From the NCBI GenBank assembly GCA_963755075.1, contig CAVWKL010000159.1, positions 1 to 15,196 of the forward strand: a DNA stretch of 15,196 nt. Reading direction: 5' to 3'. How positions within the stretch are numbered: position 1 is the stretch's first letter; each line of letters starts with the position of its first letter. Position numbers and translations under genes: made by a program. The DNA comes from Roseiarcus sp963755075 (GTDB taxonomy: Bacteria > Pseudomonadota > Alphaproteobacteria > Rhizobiales > Beijerinckiaceae). Below the pieces are notes generated by a model that saw only the letters and a list, made by a program, of their open reading frames with translations, did not search any database and was not told where the DNA came from. Positions 1-6,724 of the stretch are shown here, piece by piece.

Positions 1-145
1 GGCTAGCGGTCATCGCCAATCGAGCCGTCGCCGGCCGTCTGCTGGCGTTCTTGACGGCCCTGCGGGCATGGGGTTGCCACATTGGCGGTGTTTCCATATC
101 CACGGGCTTGCGCGGCCACCTTGTCGCGAAAGAGGAGATACGGCC
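1..145. other. Left-edge stretch without a recognised gene
   Basis: This stretch lies downstream of the GNAT gene, which ends at 146. One plus-strand frame is open from the window edge to a stop at 225-227, so it would overlap the end of the GNAT gene on the opposite strand. Its translation is Ala/Leu/Arg-rich and shows no motif I recognise. Its third-position GC, counted by eye at about 70%, is not decisive. It could be the tail of a convergent gene that starts outside the window, or chance. I see no clear terminator hairpin here. Confidence 0.3.
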
Positions 146-724
146 TCACCCCTCCGGCGGCGCCGTCGCCCCCAACCCCAGCGATCGTTGCATCATCACC
201 GAGTCGGTCCAGCGGCCGAATTTGTAGCCGATCGAGGGGAGATAGCCGACTTGGCGGAAGCCGAAGGCGGCGTGAAGCCGCATCGAGGCCTGATTGGCCG
301 CGTCGATATAGCCGATCATCTGCCGGTAGCCGCCCGCCGCGCAGGCGTCGATCAGCGCGCTGAGCAGCTGACGGCCGAGGCCGCGGCCGAGATGCTCGTG
401 ATGCACGTAGATCGAGTGCTTGACCGCGTAGCGGTAGGCGGGCCGCTTGCGGAACGGCACGGCGTAGGCGTAGCCGACGACGGCGCCCCCTTGTTCGGCG
501 ACGAGGTGCGGCAGCCGCCCGCGGTGCATGTTCTTGCGCCGCCGCTTGAGGTCGTCGGCGTCGGGCGCCTCGAAGTCGCCGGCGAGGCTCGCATCGACCC
601 CCTTGCGGATGTGGTGGAGATAGATCGCCAGCATCGTCGGGACGTCCGCGTCGCGCGAGGGGCGCACGAAGGCCCCGCTCGCCGCCTCGCCGGTCGCGCT
701 CTTGTCGACATCCTGCACCGTCAT
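146..724 (-). CDS. GNAT N-acetyltransferase, phosphinothricin-acetyltransferase-like
   Basis: A 192-residue GNAT-fold acetyltransferase, which would transfer acetyl from acetyl-CoA to a primary amine. The core runs from about residue 19 (FVRPSRDAD) to 183. Motif A, the acetyl-CoA pyrophosphate loop, is visible as HLGRGLGRQLL at 111-121. The segment after it, NQASMRLHAAFGF (144-156), and the C-terminal GYKFGRW...MMQRSLG are typical of the PAT/MnaT subgroup, which acetylates amino acids or amine-like compounds. The start at 724 is chosen because upstream in-frame codons overlap the end of the decarboxylase gene, and a G-rich GGGACGGG lies just before this ATG. The gene begins 28 bp after the decarboxylase stop on the same strand, so co-transcription is likely, and a polyamine, diamine or amino-acid substrate is an attractive inference. 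The family call is firm; the substrate is unknown. Confidence 0.85.
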   Translation of the reverse strand: MTVQDVDKSATGEAASGAFVRPSRDADVPTMLAIYLHHIRKGVDASLAGDFEAPDADDLKRRRKNMHRGRLPHLVAEQGGAVVGYAYAVPFRKRPAYRYAVKHSIYVHHEHLGRGLGRQLLSALIDACAAGGYRQMIGYIDAANQASMRLHAAFGFRQVGYLPSIGYKFGRWTDSVMMQRSLGLGATAPPEG

Positions 725-752
725 CGTAACGCCCGTCCCGAATGGCTGCGCC

Positions 753-3110
753 TCATTCGCGCACGACATAGGTGAAAAAGCGAATCGCGCCCGCCGCGTC
801 AACCTCGCGATAAAGACCTTGCACCTCCGATTCGAATCCGGGAAAGACGTTGGCGCCGCGCTCGAATGTCTTGAGATAGTCGATCATCGGCCGGGCGCGC
901 GCGCAGAGGCGCTCGCCGGGAACGATTGTGGCGATCCCGGGGGGATAGACGACGAACAAGGTCGTGGCGATCCGGCCTTCGAGCGCGTCGAGCGGCAGGT
1001 AGTCGACGTTGTTGCGCACCAGATGGCGCGCGGCGTGCAGCGGCGTCATCACCATTTCCGGCAGGTGCGCCGCTTCGAACTGCGCCTTCTGCAGGGCGCT
1101 CACGCCGGCTTCGCGGAAGAAGGCGTGCATTTCGTTGCAAAGATCGCGCAGGCGCTTGCCGCGATAGCGCGCCCGGCGACGCGCCACGAATTCCGGCATC
1201 GCCTCCTCCAGCGGGACATTGTCGTCGTGCAGGCGCTTAAAGGCGACCAGCGCCGACACCAGCGTGCCGGCCTTGCTCGATTCGACGCCGGGGGTCAGCA
1301 GGAACAACAGCGAATTGAGATCGTTCTTTTCCGGCACGACGCGGTTCTCGCGCAAATACTGGGCGACCACCGGCGCCGGCACGCCGTGCGCCTCGTAAGC
1401 GCCGGTTCCGCGATCGAACCCTGGCGTGAGAAGGGTGAGCTTGGCCGGGTCGGTGATGGCGAAGCCGACTTCGAGACCGCTGAAGCCATGCCAGACCTCG
1501 CCCGGCGCAAGTTCCCAGAAGCGCGGGTCGCGCGCCAGCTGATCGGTCGAGACGCTCTCCCAAGGCACGATATGCGCGCCGCCGGCGCTGGCGACGTCGG
1601 GGATCGAGACGCGCTCGGGGACGAACGGATTGAAGAACCAGCGGCGCGACGGGTCTTTCTCTTTCTCCTCGAATTCGCGCCGCACCGCGCGCAGCTTCTT
1701 GCGCAATTCGATGCCGAGCCGGATCGTGTCGTCCCACAGCACCTCGCCGGAGCGGCCCTTCATCATCTGCGCGCCGACGTCGAGCGAGGCGAACAGCGGA
1801 TAGAACGGCGAGGTCGAGGCGTGCTGCATGAAGCCTTCGTTGAAGCGCCGGTGTTCGACGCGCCGGCGCTGGCCCTTGATATGGCGGTCGCGGACGTGAA
1901 TTTGCGAAGCTTGCGAAAAACTCGCGAGCTGCTTGTGCGAGGATTGCGTCGCCACGATTCCCGGCGAGGCTTGGCCGAGGTTCTTCAAGCCCATCGCGAA
2001 ACGCCGCTCGTAGAGCGGATGGAACTTCATGAAGCCGGCCCAGGCCTCGTCGAACAGGATGTAGTCGCACAGATGCCCGATGCGCTGAACGATCCGCTCG
2101 GCGTCGTAGATCGTGCCGTCATAAGTGCATTGCTCGATCACCGCGACGCGGAACGGCCGCTCGCGCCTCCAGGCCTCGGGATCCTTGACCAGCGGATTGG
2201 CGCGGATGCGCTCGCGGATCGCCCCCTCGTCGAAGGCGTCGGCGAGGATCGGACCGATCAGCCCGTAGGCGTTGCGGTCGGTCGGCAGGAAGATCGGCAC
2301 GCCGCCGGCGATCAGCAGCGCGCCATGATGAGCCGCCTTGTGGTTGTTGCGGTCGAACAGCACCAGATCGTCCTCGGCGACGAGATTGGTCAGCACCACC
2401 TTGTTCGACGTCGACGTGCCGTTGAGCACGAAATAGGTCTTCTCCGCGCCGAAGATCGCCGCCGCCTCCATCTGCGCCTGCAGCGCCGGCCCCTCGTGGG
2501 TCAGCAGATCGCCGAGTTCCAAGATCGAGTTGTCGAGATCGTCGCGAAACACCGCCTCGCCGAGGTGCTCCATGAAGATGCGGCCGATCGGACTGCGGGA
2601 GTAGAAGATGCCGCCGTTGTGCCCGGGGCAGGTCCACAGCTGGTTGCCCTCCTCGGCGTAGTCGACCAGCGCGCCGAAGAACGGCGTCTTCAGCGTCTCG
2701 GCGTATTGCTTCAGGCGCGAGACGAGATTCTTGGCGATGAATTCCGGCGTTTCCTCGGCGAGGAACACGTAGCCGTCGATGAAATCGAGCACCTCGACGG
2801 GAATGTCCTCGAAGCGCTTGCGACGCACGAGGATCATGATCGGCATTTCGAGACCGCGCTTGCGCATGAGATTGATCAGCGAGGCGGCCTTGCCCTCGAG
2901 ACCCTTCTTTCCCCAGTCGACGACCATGCAACCGATCGCGGCGTCGGTCTGCACGGCGATCTCGGCGTCCTCGAGCCGTCGCGCCTTGATGACCTGGAAG
3001 CCCATGTGCTCGATGGCGGCGATGATCTGGTTGACGCGCAGACCCTCGAGGTCGTCGGCGTCGAACATCGGCGCGGAAAACAGAAACGTGAAACGTTGGA
3101 AAAAGTTCAT
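753..3110 (-). CDS. Orn/Lys/Arg decarboxylase, PLP fold type I (inducible AdiA/LdcI/SpeC class)
   Basis: A 785-residue pyridoxal-phosphate decarboxylase that removes CO2 from a basic amino acid to give a diamine or agmatine. The N-terminal receiver-like wing domain spans about 15-135, the PLP-binding aspartate-aminotransferase-fold core about 140-580, and the C-terminal domain runs to the end. Visible motifs are CPGHNGG (161-167), the phosphate-loop region NGTSTSN (230-236), FDRNNHKA (252-259), FDEAW with the PLP-pyridine aspartate D354, and SSHKQL with the Schiff-base lysine K393. The length matches the 710-790 residues usual for the class. The frame stays open upstream to 3836, but that stretch lies antisense to the glyoxalase-fold gene, so the ATG at 3110 (MNFFQRF) is taken as the start; its ribosome site is weak. 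Ornithine, lysine or arginine specificity cannot be read by eye. In enteric bacteria such enzymes serve acid resistance, in other bacteria polyamine synthesis. A GNAT gene follows directly. Confidence 0.93.
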   Translation of the reverse strand: MNFFQRFTFLFSAPMFDADDLEGLRVNQIIAAIEHMGFQVIKARRLEDAEIAVQTDAAIGCMVVDWGKKGLEGKAASLINLMRKRGLEMPIMILVRRKRFEDIPVEVLDFIDGYVFLAEETPEFIAKNLVSRLKQYAETLKTPFFGALVDYAEEGNQLWTCPGHNGGIFYSRSPIGRIFMEHLGEAVFRDDLDNSILELGDLLTHEGPALQAQMEAAAIFGAEKTYFVLNGTSTSNKVVLTNLVAEDDLVLFDRNNHKAAHHGALLIAGGVPIFLPTDRNAYGLIGPILADAFDEGAIRERIRANPLVKDPEAWRRERPFRVAVIEQCTYDGTIYDAERIVQRIGHLCDYILFDEAWAGFMKFHPLYERRFAMGLKNLGQASPGIVATQSSHKQLASFSQASQIHVRDRHIKGQRRRVEHRRFNEGFMQHASTSPFYPLFASLDVGAQMMKGRSGEVLWDDTIRLGIELRKKLRAVRREFEEKEKDPSRRWFFNPFVPERVSIPDVASAGGAHIVPWESVSTDQLARDPRFWELAPGEVWHGFSGLEVGFAITDPAKLTLLTPGFDRGTGAYEAHGVPAPVVAQYLRENRVVPEKNDLNSLLFLLTPGVESSKAGTLVSALVAFKRLHDDNVPLEEAMPEFVARRRARYRGKRLRDLCNEMHAFFREAGVSALQKAQFEAAHLPEMVMTPLHAARHLVRNNVDYLPLDALEGRIATTLFVVYPPGIATIVPGERLCARARPMIDYLKTFERGANVFPGFESEVQGLYREVDAAGAIRFFTYVVRE

Positions 3111-3413
3111 CGTTGAGGCGCCCCGGCGGCTTGACGCATAGTACGCGCATTCGCGTCGGCGAGCCCAGGTCGGCTGTGACAATATCGCCAAGACCGAAAT
3201 CGTGGCGGAACGGGAGCGCGCGTGCTGGCGATAAGGGCGCCGCCGGTCGGCGTCAACATCAGGGAAATCCGACTCCGCTCCGTCGCGGGGTCTGGTGGAC
3301 TGCGGCCGGGCGGCCGGGCGACGGGACGAGATTTGCCGCGACGCGTGACCGAGGCGGGATTTGCCCACCACCCTCATCTGCCGAGGGGTGACGAACTGCG
3401 AGGAGTGACCGCC
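3111..3413. other. Divergent intergenic region between the decarboxylase and glyoxalase-fold genes
   Basis: 303 bp with no convincing gene. It should hold the promoters of both divergent genes. On the minus strand TACTAT (3143-3138) could be a -10 element about 28 nt before the decarboxylase ATG, but no good -35 lies at the right distance. Open frames crossing the region on the plus strand (from 3113 and 3222) encode Arg/Gly/Pro-rich low-complexity translations and are not believed. A short tandem repeat is listed separately. I see no clear operator. Confidence 0.5.
3303..3318. repeat. Two tandem copies of an 8-bp unit CGGCCGGG
   Basis: Two perfect adjacent copies of CGGCCGGG, followed by a degenerate third (CGACGGG), about 95 bp before the glyoxalase-fold gene. 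It could be a slippage product in GC-rich DNA. A regulatory role is possible, but nothing in the sequence supports one. Confidence 0.5.
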
Positions 3414-3800
3414 ATGGAAATCAGCTTCAAATGGGTCGTGCCCATTCTGCGCATCTTCGATGTCGCCAAGGCGGACGAGTTCTACCAAGACTTTCTCGGC
3501 TTCTCGGTCGACTGGGATCACCGTTTCGACCCTGGAGCCCCGCTCTATCGACAGATTTCGCGCGGCAAATTGATTCTGCACCTGAGCGAACATCACGGCG
3601 ACGGCAGCCATGGAGCTCGAATCCGAGTGATGATGGAAGGCGTCGAGGCGTTTCACCGCGAGATCGCCGCCAAGGGCTACCGCTACATGCGGCCGGGGAT
3701 TGAGGCCACGCCCTGGGGAACGCTCGAGACGGGCGTGATCGATCCGTTCGGCAACCTCATCCGCTTCTGTCAGCCGATCGAGCGGCCGGCCGCGCCGTGA
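3414..3800 (+). CDS. Glyoxalase/bleomycin-resistance fold (VOC superfamily) protein
   Basis: A 128-residue single-domain VOC protein built from two beta-alpha-beta-beta-beta modules. The first holds PILRIFDVAKADEFYQDFLGF (about 10-30), the usual entry helix, then LYRQISRGKLILHLSEHHGD (about 43-62). The second ends in the family signature DPFGNLIRF (113-121). It closely resembles bleomycin/glyoxalase-family proteins that begin with a 'VPILRIFDV' motif. Such proteins bind or sequester drugs or act on small electrophiles; the ligand here is unknown. The start is fixed by AGGAG at 3401-3405, eight bases before the ATG; longer upstream frames lack a ribosome site and run through the intergenic region. 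It stands alone, divergent from the decarboxylase and convergent with the DoxX gene, whose stop lies about 40 bp away. Resistance and detoxification are only family-level guesses. Confidence 0.88.
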   Translation: MEISFKWVVPILRIFDVAKADEFYQDFLGFSVDWDHRFDPGAPLYRQISRGKLILHLSEHHGDGSHGARIRVMMEGVEAFHREIAAKGYRYMRPGIEATPWGTLETGVIDPFGNLIRFCQPIERPAAP

Positions 3801-3839
3801 CGTTGGGCGTGGCGCGGTTCCGGCCCCACCCGCCAAAGC

Positions 3840-4340
3840 TCAACTCGGTCGCGAGATTCGATCGAGCCCGAGTACGTAATCGAGCGCGATCTTCCCCGGC
3901 CCGAAAGTCAGGATCGCCAGCGCCAGCGAGGCCCAGTAGAGGTGAAAATTCGCCCACCCGTCGGGGAAGGTCAGCTGGATGACCCCCGTCATGATGAGGA
4001 GGCCCAGCGCCGCGTAGCGCGTGCCCAGACCGACGATCAGCAAGGCGGGCAGAGCGACCTCCGCCACGCCGGCGGCCAAGGCCATCAGGTCGGGTTGGGG
4101 GAAGGGGTACTCCGCGCCGAACCAATGCAGGCGCAAGTTGGCGAAACGCGCCTTGACGCCGAAGGACAAGTCAAACCAGCCGTCCCAGTCGGTCTGCCCG
4201 GCGCGCAGGAACGGCAGCGCCAGCGCGACGCGCAGGACGAGCGTCGTCAGCGACACCGGCGCGAGCCCGAAGAGGGCGCCGGTCAAGCGGGCGATCGGGT
4301 TGGCGGCTCCGGCGCCCGCCACCGCGGAATTCGTCGTCAT
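3840..4340 (-). CDS. DoxX family membrane protein, last gene of the BufB-BufC operon
   Basis: A 166-residue integral membrane protein of the DoxX family. Four hydrophobic helices are visible at about 30-46, 85-104, 108-126 and 133-148, with the FLRAG segment at 44-48 after the first and a GWANFHLYWA motif (128-137) leading into the last. DoxX proteins of this type often accompany DUF692/DUF2063 gene pairs and are thought to serve a membrane redox or transport step. The ATG at 4340 has an excellent ribosome site (AAGGAGA, six bases upstream) and lies 11 bp after the DUF2063 gene, so it is translated as the third gene of that operon. A longer in-frame extension to 4559 would run deep into the DUF2063 gene and is rejected. 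Metal-stress control is inferred from the operon promoter. The exact biochemical role is unknown. Confidence 0.88.
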   Translation of the reverse strand: MTTNSAVAGAGAANPIARLTGALFGLAPVSLTTLVLRVALALPFLRAGQTDWDGWFDLSFGVKARFANLRLHWFGAEYPFPQPDLMALAAGVAEVALPALLIVGLGTRYAALGLLIMTGVIQLTFPDGWANFHLYWASLALAILTFGPGKIALDYVLGLDRISRPS

Positions 4341-4351
4341 GGGTTTCTCCT

Positions 4352-5104
4352 TTAGCGCAACGATTGGTACGCGCCGGCCTCGATCAGGCCGATGAGGTGG
4401 GAGCCGGCGTCGAAGCCTTCGCCGACGGCGTTCTCGGCGGCCTCGGCGAGGGTTGCGCCGGCGAACAGCGCTTGGGCGAATTCGTAGCCGCCGGGCGGCA
4501 GGATGCGCACGAGGACATCGGCCTCGGGCCGCGTGACCAGCGCCTCCTCGGCGCGCCAAGCCTCGGGCGGGCGCGGCTCGCCCGTTGCCTGATGAGCGGC
4601 CCAGATCGAGGCGGCGGGATGGGCGAAGCGCAGCAGCCGCGCCGCCGGGTGGGGAGAAAATCTCAAGACGCCGAGGGCGTCAGGATCGACGGCGCCGAGC
4701 GCATCGAACGTCAGCGCGGGGGCATCGCGGGCGTGATAGGCCTCGACCCAGGCGTTCTCGAGCCGCGCGACGTCGGGGAGATAGGCGATCTCGCGCGCCG
4801 GCTCGAAGCCGGCGACGAAGTCGGGGAAGGTCTCGCCGTAATGGATCAGCACCGGCGAGCGCGGCCTATGGGCGGCGACGAAGGCGCCCGCCATGGCGCG
4901 GAAGAAGGCGTCGCCGACGAGGCGCCGCGCCACCGGATAGCGCGCCTCGATCGCGCCGATGAGGCCCGCCGCGACATTGTTGCGGTAGACGGCGAAGCGA
5001 CGCGCGTCGGGGCGACCCTCGCGCCCCTTCGTTTGCGGCGGAACCGGCCGCGCCGGGTCGCTCAGCGCCTGCGCGAAGACGTCGATCGTCGTTTCAGACG
5101 GCAT
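4352..5104 (-). CDS. bufC: DUF2063 protein, BufC/HvfC-like partner of the DUF692 enzyme
   Basis: A 250-residue protein of the DUF2063 family (HvfC/BufC; annotated in databases as a putative DNA-binding domain). The N-terminal part carries the family pattern RRFAVYRNNVAAGLIGAIEARYP (about 36-58), followed by GDAFFRAMAGAFV and YGETFPDFV, and then YLPDVARLENAWVEAYHA, a hallmark stretch. In systems studied so far this protein partners with the DUF692 enzyme, probably as the peptide-recruiting subunit (analogous to MbnC). The start at 5104 overlaps the end of bufB by 11 bases, implying translational coupling. A longer start at 5143 would extend further into bufB and is less likely. The family assignment is confident. 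The symbol follows the bufferin naming and assumes that this copy acts in such a pathway; no precursor is present nearby. Confidence 0.85.
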   Translation of the reverse strand: MPSETTIDVFAQALSDPARPVPPQTKGREGRPDARRFAVYRNNVAAGLIGAIEARYPVARRLVGDAFFRAMAGAFVAAHRPRSPVLIHYGETFPDFVAGFEPAREIAYLPDVARLENAWVEAYHARDAPALTFDALGAVDPDALGVLRFSPHPAARLLRFAHPAASIWAAHQATGEPRPPEAWRAEEALVTRPEADVLVRILPPGGYEFAQALFAGATLAEAAENAVGEGFDAGSHLIGLIEAGAYQSLR

Positions 5105-5996
5105 GGCGAAGCTCGTTCGCGCCGGACTGGGCGACGGCCTCATCCATCGTCCGCTCGGCGCGGCGCGCCTCGGCGAAGAGGACCGGCCACGCCGGCGCCG
5201 CGTTGTCCCATTCGATCAGGGTCGGCGTCGGCCCGAGGCGCCGGATCGTCTCGGCATAGAGCGCCCAGACGGGGTCGCGCACCGGCGAATCGTGGGCGTC
5301 GATCAACAACAGGCGCCCGGCGTCGTCTTGCGTCTCCGCGTAGCCGGCGAGATGGATTTCGCCAACCCGGCGAAGCGGAAACGAGTCGAGATAGGCGAGC
5401 GGGTCAAAGCCGTGATTGGCGGCCGAGACGACGACGTTGCTGACGTCGAGCAGCAGCCCGCAGCCGGTGCGGCGCGCAATTTCGGCGATGAAGTCGGTCT
5501 CGGAAATCGTGCTCTCGGCAAAGAGAAGGTAAGTCGAGGGGTTTTCGAGCAGCATGGGGCGGCCGAGCGCCTCCTGCGTCTGATCGATGTGATCGCACAC
5601 GGTCGCCAGCGTTTCCCGCGTGTAGGGAAGCGGCAGGAGGTCGTTGAGAAAGCCCTGGTTGTGGCTCGACCAGGCCAGATGCTCGGAGAAAAGACCCGGA
5701 TCGTAGCGCCGGGCGAGCGCCGCCAGGCGCTTGAGATGGTCCGTGTCGAGGGGCCTCGGCGAGCCGATGGAGAGGCCGACGCCATGCAGGGAAAGGGGGT
5801 AGCGCGCGCGGACCGCCTCGAGCCGGCGATGCGCAGGCCCGCCCTCGCCCATATAGTTCTCGGCGTGGATTTCGAAAAACCCGAGATCGGGCCGCTCGGC
5901 GAGAATTTCGTCGACGTGCTCGGCTTTCAGGCCGACGCCGCTCCGATCGGGCACGGGCGCGGCGACGCGGGTTGGAGCGGCGGGCGAAGCGGACAC
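5094..5996 (-). CDS. bufB: DUF692 multinuclear-iron enzyme, BufB/MbnB-like
   Basis: A 300-residue TIM-barrel protein of the DUF692 family, which contains MbnB, TglH and BufB, non-heme multi-iron oxidases that modify cysteines of peptide substrates. All the metal-ligand motifs of the family appear in order: FFEIHAEN (H44), SLHGVG (H71), SEHLAW (E105, H106), LLENPSTYL (E151, N152), LLDVSNV (D184, N187) with ANHG (H195), GEIHLAG (E213, H215), IDAHDSPV (D233, H235), and IEWD (E262). It therefore looks catalytically intact. It starts at a GTG with AAGGAGG five bases upstream. It is the first gene of an operon with bufC and doxX, divergent from an ECF sigma factor. In bufferin pathways a DUF2282 precursor normally precedes this gene; here none does. 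Substrate: unknown peptide, possibly encoded elsewhere. Confidence 0.9.
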   Translation of the reverse strand: MSASPAAPTRVAAPVPDRSGVGLKAEHVDEILAERPDLGFFEIHAENYMGEGGPAHRRLEAVRARYPLSLHGVGLSIGSPRPLDTDHLKRLAALARRYDPGLFSEHLAWSSHNQGFLNDLLPLPYTRETLATVCDHIDQTQEALGRPMLLENPSTYLLFAESTISETDFIAEIARRTGCGLLLDVSNVVVSAANHGFDPLAYLDSFPLRRVGEIHLAGYAETQDDAGRLLLIDAHDSPVRDPVWALYAETIRRLGPTPTLIEWDNAAPAWPVLFAEARRAERTMDEAVAQSGANELRHAV

Positions 5997-6043
5997 GGGT
6001 TCCTCCTTGCGGCTCGGCGCCGCGGCGGGTCATCGCTTGCGTC

Positions 6044-6069
6044 TTCGCGGCGGGCGCGCCGCATGTTAC
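6044..6069 (-). promoter_or_regulatory. Candidate SigF-type ECF promoter for the bufB-bufC-doxX operon
   Basis: On the minus strand GTAACA (6069-6064) is followed after 16 bases by CGAA (6047-6044). This matches my recollection of the Caulobacter SigF consensus, GTAACC-N16-CGAA. Transcription would begin near 6037, giving a leader of about 40 nt before the bufB GTG. The sigma gene is immediately divergent, which supports the reading. Confidence 0.6.
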
Positions 6070-6123
6070 ACGACCCTCGCAACGAGTTTGCCGGCCTTTT
6101 GGCTATAGGGTTCGGCTCTGCCC

Positions 6124-6148
6124 GTAACAATTGTCACATTGAGGCGAA
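6124..6148 (+). promoter_or_regulatory. Candidate autoregulatory SigF-type promoter of the sigma factor operon
   Basis: On the plus strand GTAACA (6124-6129) is followed after 15 bases by CGAA (6145-6148), the same two boxes as in the opposed promoter but with the spacer one base shorter. Transcription would start about seven bases later, at or next to the ATG at 6155, so the message may be leaderless. The -35 box lies inside a 14-bp near-palindrome (6124-6137) with an ACAATTGT core and a single mismatched pair. Confidence 0.55.
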
Positions 6149-6154
6149 GGACGA

Positions 6155-6724
6155 ATGGGCAAGGAACCGGCCGACGGTCCCCTCGACGACAAATGGGCGT
6201 CGATGTTGCGCGCCGCCCTGATGGGCGACGAGGCGGTCTATCGTCGGTTGCTTGAGGAGATCGGGCGGGCCGTCCGCGCGATGGCGCGAGGGGCGTTTTC
6301 GCGCATGCGGGTCGGCGACGCGGATATCGAGGATGTCGTGCAAGAGACTTTGTTGGCGATCCATCTGAAGCGGCACACCTGGGACGGCGGCCCGAAAGCG
6401 GCGCCCTGGGTCAACGCAATCGCGCGCCACAAGATTATCGACGCGATGCGTCGGCGCAGCTCGCGCCGCGCCGAGCCGATCGAGGATTTCGAAGCGGTGC
6501 TTGCCGCGCCGGAGGCGGAGGACCCGCACATGCGCGGCGATATCGAGCGCGTGATGCAAAGCTTGGCGCCGCGGCAGCGCGACATCGTGACCGCGATCTC
6601 GCTCAATGGCCAATCGATCGCCGCGACGGCGGCGCGCCTTTCGATGTCGGAGGTCGCCGTGCGCGTCGCGCTGCACCGCGCGCTGAAGTCTCTCGCCGCG
6701 GCCTGGCGGAGCGCGACCCAATGA
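6155..6724 (+). CDS. sigF: ECF RNA polymerase sigma factor, SigF/NrsF type
   Basis: A 189-residue extracytoplasmic-function sigma factor. Region 2 spans about 23-100, with the -10-recognition core DADIEDVVQETLLAIH (55-70) and the helix PWVNAIARHKIIDAMRR (84-100). A short linker leads to region 4 (about 130-185), with the helix-turn-helix NGQSIAATAARLSMSEVAVRVALHRALKSL. It directs polymerase to stress promoters. The stop overlaps the start of the DUF1109 gene (ATGA at 6721-6724), the standard arrangement for a sigma and its membrane anti-sigma factor. In Caulobacter the equivalent pair responds to heavy metals such as chromium and cadmium (recalled literature). The ATG at 6155 has GAAGG four bases upstream and sits at the predicted transcription start of its own promoter. 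The symbol is by analogy with Caulobacter. Confidence 0.88.
   Translation: MGKEPADGPLDDKWASMLRAALMGDEAVYRRLLEEIGRAVRAMARGAFSRMRVGDADIEDVVQETLLAIHLKRHTWDGGPKAAPWVNAIARHKIIDAMRRRSSRRAEPIEDFEAVLAAPEAEDPHMRGDIERVMQSLAPRQRDIVTAISLNGQSIAATAARLSMSEVAVRVALHRALKSLAAAWRSATQ

Noticed and set aside
3..227. Open plus-strand frame from the left edge to a stop at 225-227
   Set aside because: It might be the tail of a convergent gene, but no recognisable motif is seen and it overlaps about 80 bases of the well-supported GNAT gene, so it is only noted under the edge stretch.
702..3116. An 804-codon open frame on the plus strand opposite the decarboxylase
   Set aside because: It is antisense to a gene with intact PLP motifs and is His/Arg/Glu/Ala-rich with no domain. 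Long antisense frames are expected in high-GC DNA. The same applies to the long plus-strand frames opposite bufB, bufC and the sugar-acid genes.
3113..3391. A 92-codon plus-strand frame in the intergenic region upstream of the glyoxalase-fold gene
   Set aside because: It has no ribosome site, no signal peptide and a low-complexity Arg/Gly composition; it looks like random high-GC frame.
3111..3836. In-frame upstream extension of the decarboxylase beyond 3110
   Set aside because: The added translation is Arg/Pro-rich, lies antisense to the glyoxalase-fold gene and makes the protein 1027 residues, far beyond the family length.
3804..3836. GC-rich imperfect inverted repeat between the convergent glyoxalase-fold and DoxX genes
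   Set aside because: The stem has several mismatches and there is no T-run on either strand, so a terminator call is not supported.
5927..6130. A 67-codon minus-strand frame starting in the bufB-sigma spacer, considered as the missing precursor
   Set aside because: It is Arg/Pro-rich with one cysteine near the start of the chain and one near the end, has no signal peptide, lies mostly inside bufB in another frame, and shows no DUF2282 features. A start at 6033 in a further frame fails for the same reasons.
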